From: JAMBLL01 sp036985935
Lineage (GTDB): Bacteria; Actinomycetota; Acidimicrobiia; Spongiisociales; UBA5794
DNA: 5,348 nt
Reading direction: 5' to 3'
Assembly: GCA_036985935.1 (NCBI GenBank)
Contig: BTQP01000128.1
Location: forward strand, 1-5,348
Shown here: positions 1-5,348 of the stretch, one piece after another
Layout: every line of letters begins with the position of its first letter
Numbering within the stretch: the first letter of the stretch is position 1
Program-made: the position numbers and the translations under genes
The notes under the pieces: model-generated
Told to the model about the DNA's origin: nothing
The model's input: only the letters and a program-made list of their open reading frames with translations
The model's database searches: none

Positions 1-10
1 CGCTCTCCGC

Positions 11-472
11 TCAGGATCCTGGCTTGAGAACCATGGCGATGATGGCGATCGTGAGCAGGAGTGTTACGAAATGGCTCATGTTGCCGAGCTGTTTGCCCTT
101 GGCCATGGCTTCGTCGCTCGTGAGGCCGTGCTCTTCGATCAGCTCGTCGAGTTCTTCGGAGTTCGGCTTGAAGTAGAACAGGCTGAGGGCAAGGACGAAT
201 ATCGACAACGCGAACCCGATAGACACGAAGATCATGTCGAACTTCCACGACCTCGAACCGTCCAGCACGATCAGAATCCCCGTGATGAAGACAGTTACCC
301 CCGCAACATTGAACAGACGCTGATTGGTCCGGCCTGCATGCAGACCCACCGTCATGATGGTGCTGGGATCCTTTGAACGCGCTGCACCTGCCAAGAGACC
401 CTCGACGTACACGGCTCCGCCGAACCAAAGTGCACCAGCCAGCACATGGAGAACGAGAAACAAGTCCGACAT
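11..472 (-). CDS. Small four-helix membrane protein, DUF2269/CopD-like
   Basis: This is a complete 153-residue gene of unknown function. Four hydrophobic segments are visible at about residues 4-26, 54-71, 79-101 and 133-149, so it is an inner-membrane protein. The first helix carries LHVLAGALWFGG, the His-plus-WFGG signature typical of DUF2269, CopD and related small membrane proteins. A second His lies at the start of the last helix (NMSHF, H134). In related families paired membrane histidines can bind haem or metal, but that role here is inference. An acidic, charged loop (about 103-122, SEELDELIEEHGLTSDE) separates helices 3 and 4. The ATG at 470-472 is preceded by GGAAGGA four bases upstream, a good ribosome binding site. 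It is divergent from the MFS transporter, and the two may share a control region. The gene is confidently real; the family call is moderate. Confidence 0.8.
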   Translation of the reverse strand: MSDLFLVLHVLAGALWFGGAVYVEGLLAGAARSKDPSTIMTVGLHAGRTNQRLFNVAGVTVFITGILIVLDGSRSWKFDMIFVSIGFALSIFVLALSLFYFKPNSEELDELIEEHGLTSDEAMAKGKQLGNMSHFVTLLLTIAIIAMVLKPGS

Positions 473-522
473 ACTGTCCTTCCCTCAACAGATGTCGGCA
501 GGCTACTCACTCGTACACGAGG

Positions 523-572
523 CCGGTGGCAATCGGAATTATTCGATGTACCCCTGGTTAGATTGCCACAGG
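523..572. promoter_or_regulatory. Inverted repeat in the divergent promoter region
   Basis: Two arms, CCGGTGGCAATC (523-534) and GATTGCCACAGG (561-572), are reverse complements at 11 of 12 positions. The inner nine bases (526-534 and 561-569) match perfectly. The 26 bases between them contain a small palindrome GAATTATTC (536-544). The right arm touches the AGGAGG ribosome binding site (570-575) of the MFS gene and covers a candidate -10 box TAGATT (559-564). It could be an operator serving both divergent genes, or an mRNA hairpin that masks the ribosome binding site if transcription starts upstream of 523. The repeat is directly seen; the function is inferred. Confidence 0.45.
559..564 (+). 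promoter_or_regulatory. Candidate -10 box for the MFS gene
   Basis: TAGATT fits the actinobacterial TANNNT -10 pattern and lies 15 bases before the ATG. No convincing -35 hexamer is seen at the usual distance. A start about seven bases downstream would leave a very short leader beginning at the ribosome binding site, so this assignment is weak. Confidence 0.25.
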
Positions 573-579
573 AGGATGA

Positions 580-1809
580 ATGGCGTCCGACATAACGATC
601 GACAGTCGCGCACAGCGCCGCGCACTTTTGGTGGTCGCTGGCAGCCAGCTCCTCGTTCTCACCTTGTGGTTCTCCGCCTCGGCAGTTTCACCCCAGCTCG
701 AAGCCGAATGGGGCCTTTCCACCACTGAGGCGTCCTTGCTCACGCTCGCCGTCCAGATCGGGTTCGTTCTCGGCGCTCTCGCCTCGGCGTTGTTGAACCT
801 CGCCGATCTCATCCCCGCCCGCCGACTATTCGTCATCGCCACCATCATCGCCGCTGGAGCGAACGCTGCTCTCGTCACGCTCGAAGGGTCCCCCCTTGTC
901 CAAGCGACGATCCTTCGCTTGATCGTTGGAATCGCACTCGCGGGCGTGTATCCAGCCGGGTTGAAGGTGATCTCGGGGTGGTTCACGAAACGTCGCGGCA
1001 TGGCCCTTGGCGTTCTCGTCGGTGCATTGACGGTGGGATCGGCGTTTCCCCACCTCGTGAGAGGAACGGGGCTGGACTGGATGCCTGTCATCCTGACGTC
1101 ATCGGGTCTCGCTCTGGTAGGTGGCCTGCTGATGTGGCTGTTCGTTCACGACGGTCCATACGACACCACGGCATCCCCGTTCTCGGTGAAGCTAGTCGGA
1201 GCAGTGATGCGCAACCGCGGTGTCCGCCTTTCGACGTACGGATATCTCGGGCACATGTGGGAGCTCTATGCGATGTGGGCGTGGACAGCAGCTTTTCTCC
1301 TCGCGAGCGCCCAGGCAGGTGGGTACAGCACGGGCTGGGTCTCGACCGCGACTTTTGCGGTCATCGCGATCGGAGGGGTCGGCTCGTGGTGGGCAGGCAC
1401 GCTTGCGGATCGCTTCGGCAGAGAGCGAATCGCGGCAGGAGCGATGGCGGTATCGGGTGCGAGTGCGCTGCTATCACCGTTCGTTTTTGGCAGGGCGCCG
1501 TGGCTTGTGATGGTCCTCTTTCTCGTGTGGGGGATGAGCGTGGTTGCAGATTCAGCACAGTTTTCAGCACTTGTCACGGAAACAGCTGAAGATCGATTTC
1601 GTGGCACCGCCTTGACACTGCAGACAGCGGTGGGATTCCTGTTGACGTTGGTGACGATCAGAGGAGTTCCGGTGATCGCTGAATCAATCGGATGGCAATG
1701 GGCGTTCCCGTGGCTGGCGATTGGTCCTGCGCTCGGCATCGCCGCGATGATGAGGCTCTCCCACATCGGGTCCCATGGCACAAAAAAGGAGCCCGTCGGG
1801 TCCCCCTGA
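580..1809 (+). CDS. MFS (major facilitator superfamily) transporter
   Basis: This is a complete 409-residue secondary transporter of the inner membrane, with about twelve hydrophobic helices in two halves of six. The N-terminal half starts after a short polar leader (residues 1-13) with LLVVAGSQLLVLTLWFSASAV. The loop between helices 2 and 3 (about 72-82, LNLADLIPARR) is a degenerate MFS motif A. The equivalent loop in the second half is nearly canonical, GTLADRFGRER at 273-283. A conserved-looking AGVYPAGLKVISGWF (121-135) in helix 4 and the following loop resembles MFS members annotated near the nitrate/nitrite and cyanate transporter groups, but no substrate can be assigned. The ATG at 580 has an AGGAGG ribosome binding site four bases upstream, which fixes the start. 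The C-terminus is short and basic. It is divergent from the small membrane protein, and its 3' end converges on the response regulator. Confidence 0.92.
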   Translation: MASDITIDSRAQRRALLVVAGSQLLVLTLWFSASAVSPQLEAEWGLSTTEASLLTLAVQIGFVLGALASALLNLADLIPARRLFVIATIIAAGANAALVTLEGSPLVQATILRLIVGIALAGVYPAGLKVISGWFTKRRGMALGVLVGALTVGSAFPHLVRGTGLDWMPVILTSSGLALVGGLLMWLFVHDGPYDTTASPFSVKLVGAVMRNRGVRLSTYGYLGHMWELYAMWAWTAAFLLASAQAGGYSTGWVSTATFAVIAIGGVGSWWAGTLADRFGRERIAAGAMAVSGASALLSPFVFGRAPWLVMVLFLVWGMSVVADSAQFSALVTETAEDRFRGTALTLQTAVGFLLTLVTIRGVPVIAESIGWQWAFPWLAIGPALGIAAMMRLSHIGSHGTKKEPVGSP

Positions 1810-1810
1810 T

Positions 1811-1899
1811 GGTCCGCAACCAGTGCTGGTGTCGCCGGAAAACCGGGCGATCCCGCCAACGCAGATGGTGACGGGCATACGAAGTGTCGGCTGCGGACC
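1811..1899 (+). other. Structured 3' spacer after the MFS gene, possible terminator
   Basis: Directly after the MFS stop codon, GGTCCGCA (1811-1818) pairs perfectly with TGCGGACC (1892-1899). Inside it lie a small hairpin (ACCA/TGGT, 1819-1830) and a strong GC hairpin (TCGCCGG, AAAA loop, CCGGGCGA with one bulged G, 1832-1850). A weaker third stem sits at about 1852-1875 (CCCG/CGGG). There is no T-tract, so it is not a classical intrinsic terminator, but GC-rich hairpins without a U-run often mark transcript ends in high-GC bacteria. It does not fold as a tRNA. The pairing is seen; the terminator role is inferred. Confidence 0.35.
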
Positions 1900-1925
1900 G
1901 GACCCTTCAGGCTCTTGCACCTAGT

Positions 1926-1977
1926 TTCGGGAGATTCGAACCACCGGGATATAGGGACTTTCCCCTATTCTCCCGAA
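1926..1977 (-). terminator. Nested inverted repeat at the 3' end of the kinase/regulator operon
   Basis: Outer arms TTCGGGAGA (1926-1934) and TCTCCCGAA (1969-1977) are perfectly complementary over nine bases. An inner stem ATAGGG (1951-1956) with CCCTAT (1963-1968) abuts one outer arm. Read on the minus strand the structure begins five bases after the response regulator stop codon. The inner stem there gains a G-U pair around an AAAG loop. Its position suggests a terminator or 3' stabilising structure. There is no T-run after it. The inner palindrome could instead be a protein-binding site. Confidence 0.4.
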
Positions 1978-1981
1978 CGCC

Positions 1982-2623
1982 CTATTGCTGGGGTGGCACC
2001 CATCCGGCGCGGTACGCCTGCGCCGAGAGTTCGTATCGGGACGCGATCCCGAGTTTCTGGAAGATGTGACTCATGTGGGCTTCGATCGTTTTCGGTGACA
2101 GAAAGAGAGCGGTCGCCGTCTGGCGGTACGTGTAGCCACGTGCGATATACCGGACAACATCGCGCTCTCGATCTGTCAGGTTCTCGATGTTGGAAGCCTC
2201 TTCAGCATCCTCGTCGATATCCAGCATGTATCCAGCAATCTGGGGTGAGATTGGGCGGCCACCGTCGAGGGCCTCTTGAACCAGTTCAGGAAGTGTCTCG
2301 CCCACGGAACTCTTCAGCAGATAACCATCCACGCCCGCATCAAGCATCATTGCAACGTCAACCCGGGCGGCCGATACCGACAGAGCGAGAAACTTCGTCG
2401 TCATGCCGCTTCTGTGGATGGCCAGAACAACATCAGCACCGGTACCGGATGGCAGGTTGACGTCGATGAGGGCAATATCCGGAGCCAATGTCGTGATGAC
2501 CTTCACGGCTTCAACGACATCACCTGCCTCGCCAACGACCTCGAATCGTTCGGCCAGAAACTTCGATGCGCCGGCGCGAACGATCTCGTGATCGTCAACA
2601 ACCACAACGGTTGCCCTCGTCAT
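1982..2623 (-). CDS. NarL/FixJ-family response regulator, LuxR-type DNA-binding domain
   Basis: This is a complete 213-residue cytoplasmic transcription regulator, the usual length for the family. The receiver domain (about 4-120) has the acidic pair D10-D11, the phospho-acceptor D54 (ALIDVNLP), the switch Ser S82 and the invariant Lys K104 (YLLKSS). A short linker (about 132-146, rich in Asp and Glu) leads to the LuxR-type helix-turn-helix at about 147-207. That domain has the typical LTDRERDVVRYIARGYT start and the recognition-helix stretch LSPKTIEAHMSHIFQKLG. Its ATG overlaps the TGA of the upstream kinase (ATGA at 2620-2623), so the two are translationally coupled and should be cognate partners. 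Phosphorylation at D54 by the kinase is expected to enable dimer binding to DNA. Target genes are unknown; the divergent glycosidase is one candidate. Confidence 0.95.
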   Translation of the reverse strand: MTRATVVVVDDHEIVRAGASKFLAERFEVVGEAGDVVEAVKVITTLAPDIALIDVNLPSGTGADVVLAIHRSGMTTKFLALSVSAARVDVAMMLDAGVDGYLLKSSVGETLPELVQEALDGGRPISPQIAGYMLDIDEDAEEASNIENLTDRERDVVRYIARGYTYRQTATALFLSPKTIEAHMSHIFQKLGIASRYELSAQAYRAGWVPPQQ

Positions 2624-3795
2624 GCGCTCACCATGTCTACCTGTACCGCGACGAGAACCTCGGTCCCTTCTCCCGGCGCGGACACGACCCGAACCGAGCC
2701 ACCAACGGATTCCATCCTGCCACGAATCGAGTGTTCCATGCCATAGCCAGCAGCGACAACCGCCTCGTCAAATCCCGGCCCGGCATCTCTCACGTAGACG
2801 CGTGCTTCACCGTCTTCTAGTGCCGCGTACACGTCAATTCGCTCACCTTCGGAGTACTTCGCGGCGTTCGTCAATGCTTCGTGTGAAGCATCCACGAGCG
2901 CACGAAGTCCTCCGTCCAATGGCCGGTCGATGCGGATGACCGAACCTATCTGCACCCCGAAGAGCTCTTCGACCTCGGAGATCCCCGCGAGGAGGCGGTG
3001 CTTGAACGACGAGTCTTCGGACGATGCGTATGACTCCACGAGACTCCGTAACTCCCGCGACTGCCTCCTGGCGAGAGTTCGGACCCTTTGAGGATCATCC
3101 GCATCGATATCGATGACCTGAAGGGTCTGAAGCGCCGAGTCGTGCAGTCGGTTGCCGAGCTCGAGTCGCTCGAGGTGTCGAACTCGCTCATCACGTACAG
3201 ACATCAGCTCGCGCACCGTCGCCCGGCGATACGCATCCGTCCTACGAATCGTGGCGAACAACCATCCGAACACCAGGCCCCACAGAATGAATCCGAACGA
3301 AGACAACGCCGGTACCGGTCCCTTGCCCCACGCGATCAGAATCGCGGCTTGCTCTAACCCGATCAACGTTGCAACAAAGGTGACACCCCAGAGATTCGTC
3401 CCGTATGCGGCGACGATGAGTGTCGGGATCAGGTACCCGCCGTGAAACAGGTCAGTGGCGCCCGCTGCCCAGGAGGCTCCTCCGACGACAAGGACTATCA
3501 ACGTATCGCTGGCTACGAACCAGATCGATCCGAAAACCGCACGGCTCCTTGCGGCCCAAATGGTTACGACGGTCCAGATCGTTGCAATGACCATGGCTGC
3601 GATGACTATGACGCGGTTCGCCCCCGTGTCGATCTGCAAGGTGGCTATCACCAACATCAACATCCAGGCCCAACCCACAAGGCGGGTGATGACGACCAGG
3701 CTCCTCATCGCACCCTCGACCTGGGCCGTGATCTTGTCAGAAGCCTCGAGAGTCTGGGTCGCCGTCTTCTTCTCCGACTGGTCGGTCCTGCTCAT
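2620..3795 (-). CDS. Membrane sensor histidine kinase, HisKA_3 (HPK7) class
   Basis: This 391-residue protein is the sensor partner of the response regulator. After a polar N-terminus (1-30) there are about six membrane helices (roughly 32-53, 60-81, 88-110, 119-132, 134-156, 164-184) with only short loops. The signal is therefore probably sensed within the membrane or in the cytoplasm. A helical linker (about 185-212) leads to the phospho-acceptor H218 in NRLHDSALQTLQ. D219 and Q223 form the DxxxQ motif known from this class for kinase and phosphatase activity. The ATPase domain follows, with an N box (HEALTNAAKYS, N310), a G1 box (RDAGPGFD, D337) and a G2 region (GYGMEHSIRGRMESVGG with GEGT at 375-378). 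I prefer the ATG at 3793-3795 because AAAGGTGATC, a strong match to the 16S tail, lies five bases upstream. A TTG at 3828 would add 11 residues but has no such support. Confidence 0.93.
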   Translation of the reverse strand: MSRTDQSEKKTATQTLEASDKITAQVEGAMRSLVVITRLVGWAWMLMLVIATLQIDTGANRVIVIAAMVIATIWTVVTIWAARSRAVFGSIWFVASDTLIVLVVGGASWAAGATDLFHGGYLIPTLIVAAYGTNLWGVTFVATLIGLEQAAILIAWGKGPVPALSSFGFILWGLVFGWLFATIRRTDAYRRATVRELMSVRDERVRHLERLELGNRLHDSALQTLQVIDIDADDPQRVRTLARRQSRELRSLVESYASSEDSSFKHRLLAGISEVEELFGVQIGSVIRIDRPLDGGLRALVDASHEALTNAAKYSEGERIDVYAALEDGEARVYVRDAGPGFDEAVVAAGYGMEHSIRGRMESVGGSVRVVSAPGEGTEVLVAVQVDMVSA

Positions 3796-3800
3796 ACCGG

Positions 3801-3810
3801 GATCACCTTT
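3801..3810 (-). promoter_or_regulatory. Ribosome binding site that sets the kinase start
   Basis: On the minus strand this reads AAAGGTGATC, of which AGGTGATC matches the complement of the 16S rRNA 3' end. It is five bases from the ATG at 3793-3795 and downstream of the alternative TTG at 3828, so it favours the shorter protein. Confidence 0.7.
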
Positions 3811-3827
3811 CGAGAGCCGGTGAAGCA

Positions 3828-3833
3828 ACCCTA
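3828..3833 (-). promoter_or_regulatory. Candidate -10 box for the kinase/regulator operon
   Basis: On the minus strand this is TAGGGT, fitting TANNNT. A start about seven bases downstream (near 3821) would give a leader of about 26 bases containing the ribosome binding site. It would exclude the TTG at 3828 from the message. No good -35 hexamer is visible, so the call rests on position and the -10 pattern only. Confidence 0.3.
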
Positions 3834-3863
3834 ATTCCGCTCACAATTTCCTGCCGCGTTCAT

Positions 3864-3876
3864 CGGGTACTACCCG
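3864..3876. promoter_or_regulatory. Operator-like palindrome upstream of the GH1 gene
   Basis: CGGGTACTACCCG is a perfect palindrome with six-base arms around one central base. It ends one base before the candidate -10 box of the glycosidase gene, so a bound protein would cover the -35/-10 spacer and block transcription. It lies in the shared region between two divergent transcription units. Which regulator binds it, if any, cannot be told from the sequence. Confidence 0.4.
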
Positions 3877-3877
3877 C

Positions 3878-3883
3878 TAGCGT
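3878..3883 (+). promoter_or_regulatory. Candidate -10 box of a leaderless GH1 transcript
   Basis: TAGCGT fits TANNNT and is separated by seven bases from the ATG at 3891. That is close to the spacing seen when transcription starts at the A of the start codon in actinobacteria. No ribosome binding site precedes either possible start, which agrees with a leaderless message. No clear -35 element is seen. Confidence 0.45.
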
Positions 3884-3890
3884 GCCACGA

Positions 3891-5240
3891 ATGGCACACG
3901 ACGATTCAAGCTTCAGGTGGGGAGTAGGAACGTCTGCGTTTCAGATCGAGGGCGCCTGGGATGAGGACGGCAAGGGCGAGTCGATATGGGACAGGTTCCT
4001 TCACGAATCGGGCACGACGGCCAACGGCGACGAGACATGCGACCATTACCACCGGCTCGAGAGCGATCTCGACCTGCTCGCGACGCTTGGCGTCAATTCA
4101 TATCGGTTCTCGACATCATGGCCAAGGGTGATCCCCCGGGGAACAGGCGCAACGAACGAAAAGGGCCTCGCCTTCTACGACCGATTGGTCGACGGACTTC
4201 TCGAACGAAACATCGAGCCCTGGCTGACCCTGTATCACTGGGACCTTCCTCAGCACCTCCAGGATCGGGGTGGTTGGGGAAACCGGGACGTCGTCGACTG
4301 GTTCGTCGAGTACGCATCGGTCATGGTCGAACACTTCGGTGATCGCGTGTCGAACTGGATCACCGTGAACGAACCGTGGGTGTCATCGTTCCTTGGCCAC
4401 CACGATGGTGTTTTCGCACCGGGACTCACCGACTGGAACCTGGCGATCACCGCTGCTCATCACCAACTGCTGGCCCACGGCGCGGCTGTACGTACGATCA
4501 GACAGGCTGTGCCCGAAGCTCGCATCGGCATCGCCCTCGACTGCCGTCCTGCCTATCCACTGTCTTCCACAGCGGCGGACCTCGCAGCGACGTCACACTT
4601 CGATGGGTTCCGCAACCGCTGGTTCTTTGACCCCGTTTTCGGCAAGGGTTACCCCTCTGATATCGAGCAGTCATACGCCACTGAGGGTCGCTTCCCAAGT
4701 GGTCTCGTCCGAGAAGGAGATATGCGGAACATCGCAGAGCCGCTCGACTTCCTCGGAGTGAACTACTACACGTCGCTCGGGATCGATGCAAGCTCAGCGG
4801 AAAGAGATCACAGCGAGGCGACTGTCGGTGCGCCGGCACAAATCGGGTTCACCGAGATGGGTTGGAAAATCGATCCTGCCGCCCTAGGCAAGTTCCTACG
4901 CCGTATCGATACCGAGTGGGCGCCCCCTTCCATCATTGTGACCGAAAACGGGGCATCGTTCTCGGACAGCCCCGGCCCTGACGGCTCTATCCACGACGAT
5001 CGTCGCATCGCGTACCTCGAGAGCCACATATCAGAGCTCGATACGTTGCGGGCCTCCGGCATCCCGATCGACGGCTACTTTGTGTGGAGTTTCCTCGACA
5101 ACCTCGAGTGGGTCTCGGGTTTCGACCAACGATTCGGACTCGTTTACGTCGACCACGATACGCAGCGAAGAACCGTCAAGGACTCCGGCCTCTGGTACCG
5201 AGACCTCATCGAGGCCAGGCGCAGCACCCCTACCGATTGA
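3891..5240 (+). CDS. GH1 family beta-glucosidase / beta-glycosidase
   Basis: This complete 449-residue retaining glycosidase has a (beta/alpha)8-barrel and the normal GH1 length. It should hydrolyse beta-linked glucosides or galactosides such as cellobiose. Counting from the ATG at 3891, the acid/base is E161 in TVNEP and the nucleophile is E352 in VTENG. The sugar-binding set of the -1 subsite is intact: Q18 (FQIEG), H116 (YHWDLPQ), N160, N291 and Y293 (GVNYY), W399, E406 and W407 (FVWSFLDNLEW). Glu at 406 fits non-phosphorylated sugars; 6-phospho-glycosidases usually have Ser there. There is no signal peptide, so it acts in the cytoplasm. A GTG at 3882 would add three residues, but it lies inside the likely -10 box, so I prefer the ATG. 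It is divergent from the kinase operon and followed 32 bases later by a tRNA gene. Glucosidase versus galactosidase preference cannot be decided. Confidence 0.95.
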   Translation: MAHDDSSFRWGVGTSAFQIEGAWDEDGKGESIWDRFLHESGTTANGDETCDHYHRLESDLDLLATLGVNSYRFSTSWPRVIPRGTGATNEKGLAFYDRLVDGLLERNIEPWLTLYHWDLPQHLQDRGGWGNRDVVDWFVEYASVMVEHFGDRVSNWITVNEPWVSSFLGHHDGVFAPGLTDWNLAITAAHHQLLAHGAAVRTIRQAVPEARIGIALDCRPAYPLSSTAADLAATSHFDGFRNRWFFDPVFGKGYPSDIEQSYATEGRFPSGLVREGDMRNIAEPLDFLGVNYYTSLGIDASSAERDHSEATVGAPAQIGFTEMGWKIDPAALGKFLRRIDTEWAPPSIIVTENGASFSDSPGPDGSIHDDRRIAYLESHISELDTLRASGIPIDGYFVWSFLDNLEWVSGFDQRFGLVYVDHDTQRRTVKDSGLWYRDLIEARRSTPTD

Positions 5241-5250
5241 CCACCCGGGT

Positions 5251-5259
5251 TGGTACCAT
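5251..5259 (+). promoter_or_regulatory. Candidate extended -10 promoter for the tRNA
   Basis: TGGTACCAT combines a TGn extension with TACCAT, a TANNNT-type -10 box. A start about seven bases downstream (near 5266) would give a 5' leader of about seven bases before the tRNA. The TTGACC overlapping the glycosidase stop codon is only 11 bases upstream, too close to be its -35. Confidence 0.35.
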
Positions 5260-5272
5260 TGCGCCTTCTGAT

Positions 5273-5347
5273 GGGCCTATAGCTCAGCCTGGTTAGAGCG
5301 CATCCCTGATAAGGATGAGGTCCCTGGTTCAAATCCAGGTAGGCCCA
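5273..5347 (+). tRNA. tRNA-Ile (anticodon GAT)
   Basis: A full cloverleaf is visible. The acceptor stem GGGCCTA (5273-5279) pairs with TAGGCCC (5340-5346). The D stem GCTC/GAGC is at 5282-5285 and 5296-5299. The anticodon stem CATCC/GGATG (5301-5305, 5313-5317) holds the loop CTGATAA with anticodon GAT at 5308-5310. The T stem CCTGG/CCAGG (5323-5327, 5335-5339) encloses TTCAAAT. A5347 is the discriminator base. The window ends one base later with C, so whether CCA is encoded cannot be fully seen. GAT reads the isoleucine codons ATC and ATT. All stems are perfect Watson-Crick. No rRNA gene is visible beside it; what follows is outside the window. Confidence 0.97.
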
Positions 5348-5348
5348 C

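Noticed and set aside
558..1091. Long minus-strand reading frame opposite the MFS gene (177 codons)
   Set aside because: It lies opposite a clear MFS coding region, its translation is low-complexity Arg/Ala/Pro/Thr-rich with no recognisable domain, and it is the usual antisense by-product of GC-rich coding sequence.
1266..1859. Minus-strand reading frame of 197 codons across the MFS 3' half and spacer
   Set aside because: It is antisense to MFS helices and the composition is typical of a shadow frame. No ribosome binding site or domain was seen.
1930..1946. GGTTCGAATCTCC on the minus strand, resembling a tRNA T arm
   Set aside because: The flanking stem has a mismatch and no anticodon arm or acceptor stem is found at the right distance. 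TTCGAA is itself a common palindrome, and the bases are better explained by the nested repeat at 1926-1977.
1915..2460. Plus-strand reading frame of 181 codons over the response regulator
   Set aside because: It is antisense to a well-conserved response regulator, and its translation is Arg/Ser/Pro-rich without any family resemblance.
3442..3834. Overlapping plus-strand frames of 130 and 122 codons opposite the kinase membrane domain
   Set aside because: Both are antisense to convincing membrane helices of the kinase and show no domain. They are by-products of codon bias.
3882..3890. GTG at 3882 as the GH1 start
   Set aside because: It overlaps the likely -10 box, has no ribosome binding site and adds only three residues. 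The ATG at 3891 fits a leaderless start better, although the GTG cannot be excluded.
5241..5253. CCACCCGGGTTGG as a terminator of the glycosidase gene
   Set aside because: The palindrome has no loop and no T-tract and is very short. It cannot form a stable hairpin with all its pairs.
5237..5259. TTGACC and TACCAT as a -35/-10 promoter pair for the tRNA
   Set aside because: The spacer is only 11 bases, too short for a sigma-70-type promoter. Only the extended -10 was kept as a weak candidate.
1..5348. CRISPR array, insertion sequence or phage module
   Set aside because: No regularly spaced repeats, transposase, integrase or terminal repeats were seen, and all substantial frames are accounted for by housekeeping-type genes.

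Overview
The window is an ordinary-looking, gene-dense piece of a moderately high-GC bacterial chromosome. Codons favour G/C at third positions. The GH1 gene appears to have a leaderless start behind a TANNNT -10 box. The histidine kinase belongs to an HDSxLQTL-type subgroup that I associate with Actinobacteria. Together these suggest an actinobacterial lineage, possibly Acidimicrobiia-like, but that placement is inference and no taxonomic marker other than a tRNA is present.

Layout. (1) 11-472, minus: small four-helix membrane protein of the DUF2269/CopD-like type. (2) 473-579: divergent intergenic region with a long inverted repeat next to the ribosome binding site of the next gene. (3) 580-1809, plus: 12-helix MFS transporter. 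(4) 1810-1981: convergent, non-coding spacer with two blocks of nested inverted repeats, probably transcript ends. (5) 3795-1982, minus: a two-gene operon of a six-helix membrane sensor kinase (HisKA_3/HPK7 class) and a NarL/LuxR-type response regulator, joined by a 4-base ATGA overlap. (6) 3796-3890: divergent promoter region with an operator-like palindrome and a half-site resembling the lac operator. (7) 3891-5240, plus: complete GH1 beta-glucosidase/beta-galactosidase-type glycosidase. (8) 5273-5347, plus: tRNA-Ile(GAT), running to the window edge.

How the genes may work together. The kinase and regulator form a complete phosphorelay that probably senses something at or in the membrane, since no extracytoplasmic sensor domain is visible. 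The kinase is divergent from the glycosidase, so regulation of that gene by the pair is possible but not shown. The glycosidase has no signal peptide and should cleave imported disaccharides or glycosides in the cytoplasm; no sugar transporter is adjacent. The MFS transporter has no visible sugar-transporter signature and its substrate is unknown. I see no mobile element, CRISPR array, phage gene or clearly new multi-gene system. The most interesting items are the structured intergenic regions.
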